In this document: positions 13,814 to 26,452 of the stretch, piece after piece
Layout: every line of letters starts with the position of its first letter
Numbering within the stretch: position 1 is the first letter of the stretch
NCBI GenBank assembly: GCA_003254925.1
Contig: QANZ01007380.1
Location: forward strand, 17,635-81,634
From: Chamaecrista fasciculata
Lineage: Eukaryota > Streptophyta > Magnoliopsida > Fabales > Fabaceae
Length of the DNA stretch: 64,000 nucleotides
Reading direction: 5' to 3'
Notes under the pieces: model-generated
The model's database searches: none
What the model saw: the letters and a program-made list of their open reading frames with translations, nothing else
Told to the model about the DNA's origin: nothing
Translations under genes and position numbers: made by a program

Positions 13814-16730
13814 TTAACTTGCAACTGGTTTTGCAATGACTTTCTTAATGGCTTCAGCATATGTCCTATGCTGGTAGGTGAGCGTTGACTCAAGAAGGTC
13901 CCAGAGCGAGGTCTTAGGATTCCAGCCTGATAGAGAAGCAATAGTTTATAACATAATAATATCTTAAAATGTTAAATCAGATGACGAATGAGCAAAACAT
14001 ACCAAGCTGCTTGTTGATTATGGTCATATCAGGAATTCTCTTGTCACTATCATCATATCCCTCGCCATAAAACTCTTTTGAGCTCACGTCAATAGTAGGA
14101 CTTTCCAAAGGCTGTTGTCCGCTTACCTTTGAGTAGACCTGCAGAATATACAACAATGATTTCTTGAATCTCAAGCAACATGCCTTAACTCCAAATGAAA
14201 AATGGCCCAATAATCAAATTTAAATCCTCTCACCTGAGTCATCATTTCAGCAAGCTGCTTTACTGTAACCTCATTATTTGGGTTGCCAACATTAAATATA
14301 TGGCCGTTGGCCCTGGCAGGATTTTCCTGTTAAAATATCTTAGCATTTAGTAGACCAGCCAACAACAGAATAATAGGTCTATTGTAAATACATGAGTGTA
14401 GAAACCTACAATCATCAACAAGACAGCTTCAATAGCATCCTTGATGTAAACAAAAGTTCTCTGGGACTGGCCACCATCCACAAGCTTGAGGGGCTCCCCA
14501 CGGAGGAGATTCTGAAAAGGAGAAGGAATAGTAATGGAAATTTATTGAGATATTTTTATAAAAATCGGGTGATCTGTATGTCAACAAGCACTGTTGAGAA
14601 TTATATAAAAGAGGAACTGACATTGCTAAAGCATGCAAGAACCCGAGGAACACCCTCACTTGGACCATCAACGCCAGGAATGAAATCCATTCGTGGTCCA
14701 ATCCAGTTAAAAGGTCTCACAATTGTAAACTCCATACCATTTTCAGCACCCTCAGCTGTCAATAATTACAAATCAGTGGAAAAAGTCAAAATTGAAGAAT
14801 AGATAAAGATATAGATAAGATGACAAAAAAGGACACCTCACCATAAATCAGCCTCTCAATCAACTGCTTCGCACAGGCATAGGACCATCTCTGCTTTTCA
14901 ATGGAGCCAAAGATGCATGGAGAGGCATCTTCTTTAAGAACATAATATGCAGGATCCTTATATAAAAGGAAATAGAAAGGATCAGCTCATTACACACACA
15001 AAAAAAAGATTCTGGCAAAGAAAGTAATGTCAAGGAGGACTCAAGGGTAACATGGGTCAATTACAAAATCACAGATAAAGTATTATGACGGCATTTTAGT
15101 ATCCAATATTCCCCCTTCCCCTTTTTCTTCCAAGTTCCAACAAATCACCAAAATATACTCTCCCAATTCTACAGCCTATACACCACCAAAACGCCCAGCT
15201 ACCTACCAATACACAAGCAAGAAAGGGAAAACGTATGCGAGAGAGAGAGAGATGCAGAGAAAGACAGAAAGGTATGAACAGTTTGTACTAAATGCCTCCC
15301 AGATAAAGTTATATAAACCAGTCTTCAAAAGACCAGCAAGAAGAATATGATTTTTTTTCTTTATTATAAATAGAAAAAATGAAGGTCAATGAAGAAAAAC
15401 AATCCAAAAACAGAGGACAAGAGCTACTCTTCAATCAGAAGATAATACTCAGTAAGCAGCCTTTGACTAAGGTATATTACAATTCCCTACACCCTCTAAC
15501 TTGCAAGCTACAAATGCATTTTAAAAGTAAAGTGTATCGATCAAGATTCTAATGAAGATGTCTCAGAAAATAAGAACCTAGGCAAACAAAATTCTTTATC
15601 AGTAAAAGATAAACACCAGTGATCTCAACATCTACCTACACTGCAGAGACAAAAACTCAATACATATTATTCGTATTAAAAATTTCTTAATTTTGACAGA
15701 AGTTGAAGTGATTTAACATATAGTACTCCTCTGACCAATGCATGCGTATCTTTATTTCTAAAAGAAAAAAGCACGGCTTAGATGCAGAGCCACTAAAACT
15801 ATGAACATATACACAAGATAAATTGACAAAGAAAACGAATGTCAATTATTAAAATTCAATCAGCAACTTTATGTGCTAAAACTAGGACGTAATGTGAGAC
15901 TAGCAGCGGGTGCAAGTGATCGAACGGTTCAAATTATATCAAAATGCGAAACAGTCATTCGTCAAAATGCACAGATCTGGGATAACCATCCTCAATGGAA
16001 TGAAAGAGTGAAACGTATATGAAAATGAACGCTTACCTGACGAAGTGGGCTATCTTTCGGGAGAAAGCTTCCAATCGTTTTCCCATAAACTTCACAAGTA
16101 GAGAAATGAATGAGACGCTTGTTATTCTCCGAGCAGTACTTCACCTGAAACCCCAAAAGAAGTCCGCATCAAATCAAACGTCAGCTTCAATCAATCAATT
16201 CTCCGATTACATCAAAGTCAAAGAATCCCCATCTTGAGTCGTAGAACAGCAATTAAAGAAAAGAAGACGTACCACGGGAAGCGCATCGATGAAATTGCTG
16301 TAAATAGTGTCCAGAGGGCGGGTATTATAATCCGCAGGAGTACAGATTGCAGCCAAATTTATGGTCTACACAGAAAGAAACCGACAAATTAGGGTACAAA
16401 TCCAAGAAACCCAATGAAAAGGAATGTGAGAGGGTTAAGAGTAAGAGTAGAACGAACCAGATCCGCCATCTTGATGAGACCCTCGAGTCGAGAATCATGC
16501 TTGATGTTGAGGCGGTGAAATTGGATGCGACCAGCCCAAGGGAGAGAGTCAGGCTCCAAGAGGTGCTTGATCTTGTCATTGTAAACGTCGAGAGCGAGGA
16601 TTTTGTGAGGCGTCTCGGACATGAGCTTTTCGCAGAGGTGGGAACCAATGAAGCCTCCGGCGCCGATCATGCAAATGGTGATTGGCTTAATAGGGTTGCC
16701 ATCCAGATCTACCCTGTTTGCCGACGCCAT
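13814..16730 (-). CDS. AXS: UDP-D-apiose/UDP-D-xylose synthase
   Basis: Nine exons on the minus strand: 16730-16458, 16365-16273, 16144-16037, 14956-14842, 14755-14622, 14511-14410, 14326-14234, 14138-14003 and 13926-13814. They total 1167 bp and encode 388 aa; Arabidopsis AXS1 is 389 aa. All introns are GT-AG and in phase. The enzyme converts UDP-glucuronate to UDP-apiose and UDP-xylose in the cytosol, feeding the apiose of rhamnogalacturonan II and apiin. It is an extended short-chain dehydrogenase. The NAD-binding motif GAGGFIG is at residues 23-29, and YACAK at 184-188 is the YxxxK pair. Cys99, Cys139, Glu140 and Arg181 fall one position before the catalytic residues remembered from Arabidopsis AXS1. 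Intron 3 (14957-16036) is over 1 kb and holds a short GA microsatellite near 15239. The reading frame is intact. Confidence 0.96.
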
Positions 16731-17220
16731 TTTCTTCGATATAGTGGCAACTGAAGATTTTAGCGACGAGGGAATGGAAGAAGCAGGTAGAACCAGAAGG
16801 AGAAGAGGAAGAAGACGAAGGTGAGTTAAGAATTTTAAAGGAGGGAGACTAAAAAGGGAGGGAGATATTGTTTGAGGGAGTGAAATGTAAATATGACTAT
16901 ATCAGTAATCTAATCTAATCTACTCGCTTTCAAGTTTCAACTCACTGACCGTAGGCATTCAAGTTTTCAACCCAACCGCGCGTAAGGATTTGTAACCTAC
17001 TCGCTCCAATCTCTAAATTTAATTTGACAGTAAATTAATTATTTTATTTAAAAAAAATAGATAATAGATTTATTATTTTATTTTAAAAATAATAAATAAT
17101 AGATAATAGATGTTTTAATATAATCATATTATTAACTTGTCTTTAAAATAAAATTACTATTAATTTTTAAAAAATAATATAATTTTATTAAAAAATTATT
17201 ATATTTTATGAAATAATAAA
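16731..17220. other. AXS 5' flank and AT-rich spacer
   Basis: The first ~150 bp upstream of the AXS ATG are purine-rich on the plus strand (CT-rich in the AXS leader), as expected of a 5' UTR. Beyond about 17020 the sequence is very AT-rich with no gene. Confidence 0.4.
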
Positions 17221-17478
17221 TTAGTCTATTATGTAAAGTTTGTTTTAAAGACATGAGATGCAATGAGTCATGAGCCAATAAAATTATGATACATAAAAGG
17301 ATTAGGTAATCTAATACTGAAAAATAATAAAAAAAATATTTTTTTTAACTAATCAAAATTGTGTATGAAATTACATCACTAATTACATACAACTAATCTT
17401 TTCACGTGTCATGATTTTATTGGCTCATGACCCCTTGCATCCCATGCCCCATCAAATAAACTTTACATCATAGTCTAA
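17221..17478. mobile_element. MITE with ~75-bp terminal inverted repeats
   Basis: The left arm TTAGTCTATTATGTAAAG (continuing through CATGAGATGCAATGAG and CATGAGCCAATAAAAT) is mirrored by the right arm at about 17395-17478, which ends CTTTACATCATAGTCTAA. The element is about 258 bp and non-coding. The superfamily is not certain because a clean target-site duplication was not found. The TTA/TAA termini would fit a Tourist-like element. Confidence 0.75.
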
Positions 17479-19072
17479 CCCATAAATAAATCATTAATTT
17501 GAAATAAATTATTAATTTGTCTTTAATTTGAAAATACAAATGTCTTTCCCTGAAAAAAAATGCAAATATCTTCTAGCGTTTTGTTTATTTTGTTAAACTA
17601 TAATTTTTTTTTGTTTATTTATATAACGATTTAAGCAAATTTTAAAATGAAAGTGAGTAATTAAAATTTTCTCAACAATATCAACTCTTAATCTTTTTAT
17701 TTAGAGAATAATATCAGTGCACAAAATTATTATTGGTCTAACATTTTTTCTCATCTACTATATTTCTTTTATCAGGAAAGTATTGGTGTGGGACGATGAA
17801 TTTTAACTCATACTTAACAATATATATATATATATATATATTAATATAAACTATTAATTATAATATTAGTAAAATTTCGGATTCCATTATATTTATGATA
17901 AAAATTTTAGTATTTTTACTTTAAAAACAAAAATAATTATCTTTTCAGAAACAAAATTGAGGTGTCTATTAATTTTCAAATATTAAATAATTAATTTATT
18001 CTAATGTGTTAATTTTTTAATATTATTATGGATTAATTATTGAGTGCTTCAACTGCCCATATATACTTTTTACAAAAATAAAATGTAATAAAAAAAATTC
18101 TAAATTTAGAATAATGATGAATAAAATACTTAAAATTATGCATTATCTTCAAAGATACGCTTTAATTAATATTCTTAAAATATTAATTACAAGTTCTAAA
18201 AACATAAAAATCTGCAGTTATCCAAAACAAAAAATATTATAGCTCTATCTCTACTCTCCGCTCAGCGAGTGAGGAGTGATGGCGGTGGATATTTAAAAAG
18301 ATTAAAAAATAAAAACGAAAAAGGAAAAAAGAAAAATGAGGGATTTGACGTCAATCACATCATCACTTATAACAATTAACAACGAGACACGTGAATGGAC
18401 TATGCGAGTGAGCCATGCAGTTGTGAGCTGTATACCTCCCAACCTCACGTGCTTCACATTTTCATCCCACATTATAAAATAGTAAAAATGAAAAAAAAAA
18501 AGAGAAATCTCTCATCAATTATGTTTGAGCAATACGGACACAGACACACCAACATATTAAATTTTTAAATTTAGACAATATATTACAACATAAATTTATA
18601 TATATAAATAATTAAAATTTATATATTTTAATAAAAAAATTTAAAATTATAACATCTATTCAAAACATATGATATACGTGTTATTATTTTTTTTATTGTT
18701 TGTCATATTAAAATTATAAAAAATTAATTTTATATTTTAAAATTTATGAATATGTGTCGTATAAGTAGCGGACGAGTTTTAGATATAGACACATATCTAT
18801 CACAACAACATACTTTCAAATAAAGAGAAATGAATCATTTTAATTTTTTGTAGAGTATAAAAGATAAATGAAGAGAAAAGAAGAGAGAGAAAAATGAAAT
18901 GTGAGTTCTACGTATTTTTATTTTATGGTCTCTACATTTTCTCTCTCTCTTTTTTTTCTTTCTTTCTCTAATTTTACATTTTACAATATATGCATAAAGA
19001 AAGAAATATAGATGATCCAATCCCGAAAATAAAATGCTTCATAAGTTTCTAAGTTAAGAAAAATGTCTTCTT
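17479..19072. other. AT-rich intergenic DNA with two G-box motifs
   Basis: No gene seen. A (TA)n run lies near 17820-17840. The segment at about 18350-18470 is less AT-rich and has two CACGTG G-boxes (ACACGTGAAT and CTCACGTGCT) about 55 bp apart. It could be an orphan promoter fragment, but no gene starts within reach. Confidence 0.4.
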
Positions 19073-19204
19073 CGAGGCATTATTAGGAATCACCTAGGGA
19101 ATTGGATTAAAGGCTTTGGAAGAGGCTCAAGCCTCTTGGCTAAATTGTGGGCCATTTACTATGGTGTCAAATTTAAAGAAAAAAAAGTGGATGTGATTTT
19201 ATTA
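19073..19204 (+). pseudogene. Retroelement RNase H domain remnant
   Basis: In one frame the sequence reads RGIIRNHLGNWIKGFGRG, then LLAKLWAIYYGVK. This matches the pattern of plant RNase H-like domains (xGxxRDxxGxWxxGF, then AELWAxxxGL) found at the C terminus of LINE-type polyproteins and related genes. Only about 40 residues survive, with no flanking reverse transcriptase, so it is a dead fragment. The Glu expected before LWA is replaced by Lys. Confidence 0.65.
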
Positions 19205-21730
19205 TTGTTGAATCATAATGCATATATGTTGTAAATTTGTTAAAGAGTTTTGAATTTGATGATTCCACACACCATTTATGCTTCTTTGATTGACATGTGC
19301 ACGTCAAATTTCGCCACGTTCGCTTATTATAAGAAGTTATATGGAACTAGTTGAATTATATTCAGCAATATCAAGTTTGATTCTTGTTTTGTCTAATTAT
19401 CGAGATGCAATTAATACTAACTATAACTTGACCTCATTTTTAGTTTGTAAAGTAAAAACTAAGGCCCAAGCTGCATTGAGATTGTCTAAAATTTAAATAA
19501 TCAATTCAAAATGCTAAATTTAAATAAATTCAACCTCCTCCATCTGTTTATACAACAATGTTTATTCCTTTGATCTCATGACTGGTAAATTAGATAAATA
19601 ATTGTTTTAAAAAATTGTTCATGATATAGATGAGTTTTTTTTTTTTGTGGGTCAATATCATTGTTCCCGGAACACACTTCTCTAATTTCATATATAAATG
19701 AATCTTGTTCATTTCTATGTGTAGTAAAAACTACTTCAGTACAAATATCAATATATTTCCCGATTTTGATATCCATATGAGGTTCTCTCATTGCTCGTCC
19801 ACTCTCTTAACCCCATTAACAACAAATATTGAGGCAAATAAAAAAAGTCTGTCTTAATTCTTATAATGTGATCTGTCGCCCATAAGAAAAGAAACTATTA
19901 TTGTACAATTGTACTAACTGTTATGTCATTTTTATTTTGTTAAAGATTAATTCTATTGAGTCAGGTACGATTCTCAAATTTACAATTTTTAACTAATTAA
20001 TCGATGAACTCTTTTTGGACTAAAAGGTCACAACTCACCACCACAAATTAAACGAGGAAAAGACACCGGTGTCCCTTTAAGTGTATAGAACAGATTAGCA
20101 AGCATTTAATACACAAGGTTGTGAATTGTGGCACCGACAGCCCAAGTAAATGAGGCACACACAACAAAAACTAAAACTCATCGATGAAGAATTCAAGACT
20201 CAAGAGTCAGCAACCCCATCAATATATATTTATAGGCCAAAACTTCAAATTGCTCACTTAAATATGCATTGATGTCTTATATTTCATTTGTTTTAGATAA
20301 GTTTACATGTTTTTATAATATTTTAAATCGGTTATGAACTTACTTTCAAGATGCGATTTAACTTCATTTGCTAACGATCTCAACTTGAGAGAGAAAAGAC
20401 TACTTTGCAAGTATTAATACATAATTTTAAACACATCGCATCACATTCAAACTTGTAATGAGAGAGATATGACCAATTTCGCTCGTTTAAATTGTGAAAT
20501 GACTTATCCACTTTTGATATACTCAATTTGATCTCGTTTGTCAATGGACTTAAAGTACTCATCAAAAGAAACTCGTAGCTCTGAATAGTGAATTCATTAT
20601 ATTTAAACTTGAAATGAGAAAGATATGACCATATTTAGTATTTTCTTGGACTAGTTTGAGAAATCATTAAAAAATATAAGACTAATATGAAATAAATAAA
20701 TTATGAAAGGTCAATTTGTAACTTATCCCATAAATAAGAGACCAACTTAAAGTTGTGGCCTATATATATAACAGAATTGAAGTATGTTAGGTTTAAGAAA
20801 ACAATTCTGGCAAAAAAAAAAGTTTAAGAAAACAATTTTTTTAATTTAAATTGCATTTTCAAATTTTTAATATTTAATAAACCAACATATTTTATAAATT
20901 TAACTTTTAAATATATTAATTTAAATAACTATAAATTAAAAATATGTTATAGTATTATTATTATTAAAAAATGATATTAATATATTCAAAGAATTTATTT
21001 TTATATAATTATATAAAATATGATCATATTTGGATAGAGTGAACTCTAAACTTGCAGGTTGGAGAAATAATATAACAATTTTTTATAGGGTTAGTTATGA
21101 AAAAAATAATATAAAAAAAATAATTATTTTATATAATTATATAAAAAAAATAATATAACAATTTTTTATAGGGTTAGTTATGAAAAAAATATAAAAAATT
21201 ATATATCTTTCAATAATGGATAAACTAAAAAAATTAAAGTTTACCTAAATTGTTATTTTATAGAATGTCCTTATGTCCAAGTGCTAATCTTTTGACGTTT
21301 TCCCTTGTTGGACTGAAAAGTGGGCTTGTTGAAGAAGCAACGACAGCTCAAAACATGAATATGTTTCAATATCCACACTTGTTCCTCCTAGTTAGTAGTA
21401 TTTATTAGTAACCAACTTCTTTTTTATCATAGTATTATAGTAACTCTCCTTAACTTGTAGTTCATTATATTGATGTGATGTGACCTTGAGGACTAATAAG
21501 CTTCCTTGCAAAGGATTACATTTACAGCTAACAGTATTTATGCTCTTGCTTGCCACTAATCAAACTTCACCACACAAAACTTGTCAATTATAGTTGCACA
21601 ATAGCTTTCATCTCTTTCTCCAGTTTCCTCAAAAGCACACTAACAATAAATAATGTTACCCAGAGTAATTATAATTTATTATAATATATTCTAGCTTGTA
21701 ATATACATTTCTTAATTCTTAATGTTGGCA
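19205..21730. other. Intergenic DNA with repeat remnants
   Basis: No gene seen. The stretch at about 20340-20660 is related to the interior of the fold-back elements at 26453-26966 and 51569-52366 (shared blocks such as TTTGCTAACG, AACTTGAGAGAG, GAGAGATATGACCAA). A partial tandem repeat lies at about 21070-21190. Confidence 0.45.
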
Positions 21731-21732
21731 CA

Positions 21733-21740
21733 TTTATAAA
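21733..21740 (+). promoter_or_regulatory. Possible TATA box of the GDSL gene
   Basis: TTTATAAA lies about 125 bp before the ATG at 21866, a normal distance for a plant core promoter plus leader. The call rests on position and motif only. Confidence 0.4.
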
Positions 21741-21865
21741 TTTCTGGGAATCGCAGCCTTCCCAACCCATCTTCAAAAGTTACTCCCTCACTTTCTCTCA
21801 TTTAATTTTTCAAAAAAAAAAAAGATTTTTTTTTTATTGTTTTTTCCTGAATAGATTTTGAGAGT

Positions 21866-23665
21866 ATGGAGTATTCATCAAGTTCGTTCTTCACCTGCTT
21901 TCTTCTAGTTGTAATGGTGATGAGTGTGACAAATGGGCAGCCTCTAGTCCCTGCATTGTTCATATTTGGGGATTCTGTAGTTGATGCTGGGAATAATAAC
22001 CACTTATACACCATTGTTAAAGCAAACTTCCCTCCTTATGGAAGGGACTTCAAGAATCACAATCCTACTGGCAGATTTTGCAATGGAAAGCTTGCCTCAG
22101 ATTTCACTGGTAATAATCATATCTCTTTCTATATTTAATAATAGACGACTAAAATGCACTTAGATCTTTAGATTTTAGGCCGGGACAGAAAATACTAATG
22201 AGTTTTAAAAGTTAACAGACAGATCTATAAACTTTCAACTTTTATTACTTGGCACTTTTTTATGTAAAAAAAGTGAAATTATTTAGAGATATCGGGATCG
22301 AAGTTGAAAGTTGAGGGATTTTGTCAATTTGTTTGAACTATTTAAAGATGTTTTGTGACTCTGGCCTAAAACTTAGGGGTTTAAAAGCATTTTAGCCTTA
22401 ATAATCTGACTTTCAAATAGGATTTCATCATCTAATTACTTCCATTTTTTTTTTGTTTTTTGTATGCAGCTGAAAATCTTGGATTCACCTCTTACCCACC
22501 AGCTTACCTCAACTTAGAGGCCAAAGGGAAGAACCTCTTGAATGGCTCCAACTTTGCCTCGGCTGCTTCTGGTTACTATGAACCCACAGCCAAATTATAC
22601 GTACCTACAATTTATGCCTCAGAACTCTGCTTTTTTTTTTTTCTTTACTGCTCACTATGTTATGAAGTTCTGAAATCTGTATTTATTTTTATTTTGGCTA
22701 TAGCATGCAATTCCTTTGAGTCAGCAGCTGGAGAACTACAAAGAATGCCAGAAAATATTGGCAGAAGTAGCAGGACAATCAAATGCTTCATCCATCATAT
22801 CTGGTGCTATATATCTTGTTAGTGCTGGGAACAGTGACTTCATTCAGAACTATTACATCAATCCTTTGCTTTACAAGGTTTACACAGCTGATCAATTCTC
22901 AGATATCCTCTTGCAATCCTATTGCAAATTTATACAGGCAAGTAATTATTAACATCTGTCTTCTCTTACTATTAATGATATGTGACAAATAAATTAAACG
23001 TTACAACACTTACAAGTTTAATTTATACAGAATTTGTATGCACTTGGAGCAAGGAAGATTGGTGTGACTACATTGCCTCCAATGGGTTGCTTACCAGCAG
23101 CCATCACTCTCTTTGGCGATGGTAGCAATGAATGCGTCGAAAGGCTAAACAATGACGCTGTTAACTTCAATAGAAAGCTAAACACAACATCACAGAGTTT
23201 GCAGAAAAAGCTTCCCAACCTCAATTTGGTCCTCCTTGACATCTACCAGCCTCTCTATGATCTTGTCACTAAGCCTTCTGAAAATGGTAAGAAAAGAAGA
23301 AAAAATACTCATATTCAATTGGGACTCTAAAATTTTATTCTACTGGTCTAGCTAGGTCCAATGTTAATGAGTCTGAGAAAAGAGTCATAGTATCTTACCA
23401 ATCTCAGATCACTTTAGCACTTGGAAATTGCATAGACTACTTGATCATTGAAAGATTCTATTATATGACAGGATTCTTTGAAGCAAGAAAGGCTTGTTGT
23501 GGAACGGGCTTGCTTGAGACCTCTATACTGTGCAACCACAAATCCATAGGGACATGTGCTAATGCATCTGAGTATGTTTTCTGGGATGGCTTTCATCCTT
23601 CTGAGGCTGCAAACAAGGTTTTGGCCGATGATTTGCTCACTGCTGGCATCTCTCTCATCTCATAA
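21866..23665 (+). CDS. GDSL esterase/lipase, intact
   Basis: Five exons: 21866-22109, 22470-22600, 22704-22937, 23031-23286 and 23472-23665. They total 1059 bp and encode 352 aa, the usual size for plant GDSL enzymes. Residues 1-24 form a signal peptide ending at TNG/QPL, so the protein is probably secreted to the wall or cuticle. Block [13 protein letters not shown] carries the nucleophile Ser37. Block III is SAGNSDF (166-171 region). Block [12 protein letters not shown] supplies Asp327 and His330. These serine hydrolases cleave acyl or lipid esters; the natural substrate cannot be told from sequence. Intron 3 starts with GC (CAG/GCAAGT) instead of GT, and only that donor keeps the frame. 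Intron 1 contains a MITE. A broken paralogue lies at 29251-31265. Confidence 0.93.
22144..22397. mobile_element. MITE in intron 1 of the GDSL gene
   Basis: The arms GACTAAAATGCACTTAGATC and (reverse complement of the right end) GGCTAAAATGCTTTTAAACC pair through ..TTTTAGGCC. Flanks TTAATAATA and TTAATAATC look like an imperfect 9-bp target-site duplication, as for Mutator-type elements. The same element is at 29450-29707 in the second GDSL copy, so insertion came before the duplication. Confidence 0.75.
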
Positions 23666-24394
23666 TAATTACACACTTTACCAAGATATCAGTGAAGTTT
23701 CATTTTAGAAAATCATGTTTCATTATTATGCTTTGGGGTTCTATTCCAGAGTTGATGCTGCTTAAGTCAGAGTTTGGGCTTCGTATAAAAGGAAGTTTAC
23801 TATGTTGTATTGGAAAGTTCGGTTGTGGTGTGCATGTAACTGAATAAAACGAATGACCATATTTGCTTGGGGTAAAGTTTTTATTGTTGAATCATCAAAG
23901 ATATTCTTCTTTGTATTAAAAAGCTTTAATTCTGCTCCGTTATTTAGTGAATGAATTCTATGCAACACATAAAAAATGGATCTCGCCGAATTACTTGTGC
24001 CAAAAATATAGAGCAAAAGATTTTGGTCTGGTTTAAACTTTTAACTTCTAGCTTCTGCTTCTAGTATGTGGAGCTGATGATTCTGACATTATATTGGTTC
24101 TTAACATTCATAACCTACAGTTTGTTAATGAGAGAGGACTTTTCTGCACTTGATTTATGGTGGTGTGGGTTTAAAGATTATCAGTATCTGCACTTCAAGT
24201 CAGTGAATACAAGATTTGAACAAAGTGACTATACTTCTTTTACTTCAATAAGTTTCTGATACAAAGTCTAAGTTTAGAACATGCAATAAATTCTAGGAAT
24301 TAGATGAACTACTAAAATTAAGTGAGAAAACAAACAAAAACATGGGGACAGATGAACAAGTGAGAAGTCGATGCTCAAAGAGCATACCATAATG
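23666..24394. other. 3' flank of the GDSL gene
   Basis: Positions 23666-24090 closely match 31266-31678 after the second GDSL copy, so this flank was part of the duplicated unit. The stretch at about 24113-24260 recurs at 25676-25830 and, shortened, at 34489-34560. No gene seen. Confidence 0.6.
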
Positions 24395-24560
24395 CCTGAA
24401 TGATCATATTGCAATGAGTCAGTATAAATTGAGGACTGAATGATACAGTGCAGAAAAACCAAGGACCAAAACAACAAAGCCTGTATAATGCAAGGACAAT
24501 AAAATGATTAGTTTGCTCTTTTTTCTTATTTGTTGTCTAAATTCAATATTCGACGATGAA
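24395..24560 (+). repeat. Local repeat family, copy 1
   Basis: The unit is marked by ATATTGCAATGAGTCAGTAT, AAACCAAGGACCAAAACAAC, TTAGTTTGCTC and TTCAATATTCGACGATGA. Other copies are at 25960-26135, 34590-34750 and 37380-37545, all between or beside the GDSL and SRA-domain copies. No coding function is visible. Confidence 0.8.
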
Positions 24561-24854
24561 TAGCACATGTTATTTAAAACTAGTAGCTAGGTAAACTTGA
24601 GATTTATTCCATTCTTATTGAGTTTTATAATGTCTAATCTCTTCCTAAATTTAAACAAGTAGATCTTACAAAGAAAAGCATATGCTCCTTAGAAAGGTCT
24701 CTGTTACAACGGCATTTATAAAAGACAGAATCAAATGTTGTTCCTTTTCCGTCAACAGGGTCATTTAATTTAGAGGTGATTAATCCATCATTAAAATATA
24801 TATATATTTGAAAAAAAAGTCAAAAACCCAATTTGGTCTACCCAAAAAAAAAAA

Positions 24855-25253
24855 GGGTAAATTACACTTTGGTACCCTGTGGTTTGACCCTATTTCACTT
24901 TGGTACCCTGTGGTATTCTCCATTAACACTTTGGTACCCTTTGGGTTTATTTTGTAATTTTAACCACAACAAATTTTACTAAAATTACACATTGACCCCA
25001 AAATTTTTTAAAAGTTTTCATTTTAGTCCCTAGATAATATGTATCGAGGGACCTATTTGTAATTTTTGAAAATTTTTTGGGGTCAATATGTAATTTTTGC
25101 AAAATTTGTTATGGTTAAAATTACAAAATAACCCCAAAGGGTACCAAAGTGTTAATGGAGAATACCACAGGGTACCAAAGTGTCAAGTTTCAAACCACAG
25201 GGTACCAAAGTGAAATAGGATCAAACCACAGGGTACCAAAGTGTAATTTACCC
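24855..25253. mobile_element. Fold-back MITE, Mutator type
   Basis: This 399-bp near-perfect palindrome starts GGGTAAATTACACTTTGGTA and ends with its reverse complement. The motif CACTTTGGTACCCTGTGG recurs inside each arm. It is flanked on both sides by A runs (11 A), so a 9-bp A-only target duplication is possible but cannot be delimited. It is closely related in its termini to the element at 30599-30928. Confidence 0.88.
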
Positions 25254-25959
25254 AAAAAAAAAACCCAATTTGGCTCTCAAATTTGAAAAAAAGTCACATC
25301 ATCGATCATCCATCACAAATTAAACTCCCAAGTTCCAACCTAGCTAGCTAGGTCTGTTGTACAGAAAATACATATACATGTACTTGCCTTCTCTAAACAT
25401 ATTGTACATATACATGTACTACGTACAAATTCTACTGTCTAGAAAGTAGAAATAGTTTTGTTTTGGGTAGCGATATTTTTAAATTGCTAATAATTTGAAA
25501 ATCTCATTTATTTTCAAAAGCAATGCCTCAATTAAATTATCACTGTAGGATCGGATTATTTAACTTGATATATCTACCTCAGCCATATTAGTAGTACTAT
25601 TAGCTTGTTGCATAAAATGCTCTTCAACCCAAAAACTTGTAGATGGCAGTGGCTTAAATTGGTGCTTATACTTCATAACAGTTTGTTAATGAGAGAGGAT
25701 TTTTCTGCACTTTGATTTTTGGTGGTTTGTGTGGGTTTAAAGATTATTAGTCTCTGCACTTCAAGTCAGTGAATACAAGATTTGAAGTTTGAACAAAGTG
25801 AGTATACTTGTTTTGCTTCAATAAGTTTTGAGTTTTGGAGCCATTTTTTTTTTTATTGATTTAACGTTGTCCCTTTACGACATGGCATTCAACAATCCAC
25901 GTCCTAGACATCAAACGTACCACATAGAATGTTTAACAGCATGCTATAATGATAAGAAA
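25254..25959. other. Intergenic DNA between repeats
   Basis: No gene seen. Positions 25640-25840 repeat the segment found at 24090-24260 (TTTGTTAATGAGAGAGGA and AAGTCAGTGAATACAAGATT). Confidence 0.5.
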
Positions 25960-26135
25960 ACAGAGGGATGACAGAAGGACCATATTGCAATGAATCAGTA
26001 TAAATTGAGGACTGAATCATACAGTGCTGAAAAACCAAGGACCAAAACAACAAAGCCTGTATAATGCATGGATAATAAAATTATTAGTTTGCTCTCTTTT
26101 TTTATTTGTTGTCTAAATTCAATATTCGACGATGA
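25960..26135 (+). repeat. Local repeat family, copy 2
   Basis: Same unit as 24395-24560 with few changes (ATATTGCAATGAATCAGTAT, AAACCAAGGACCAAAACAAC). It continues into about 300 bp (26135-26452) that also precede the second SRA-domain copy at 34790-35080. Confidence 0.8.
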
Positions 26136-26452
26136 ATTATCTTCATAGTTTCAAGTTCACTATATATTGGTGAATTATCTTTCTTATCAATGATAAAAAA
26201 TTAGTAAGAGTTCCATAAAAAAAATTAGTAAGAGTTTTATGTTTTGAAAAAAAAATATATAAAGGTCTAAAATGTTTTAATCAACCATAATATTTTAAAA
26301 CAATAAAAGAATAAGGTAAAAAAAAATATTAAAGATTAATGAGAAGAATCTTGGATATATTCTCATAAATTTCCAATCACAAAACTAAAACAAATATAGA
26401 ATTTCTCTTTCTAACTTTGTGTTAACCAATGAGAAGATTCTATAAAAAAAAA

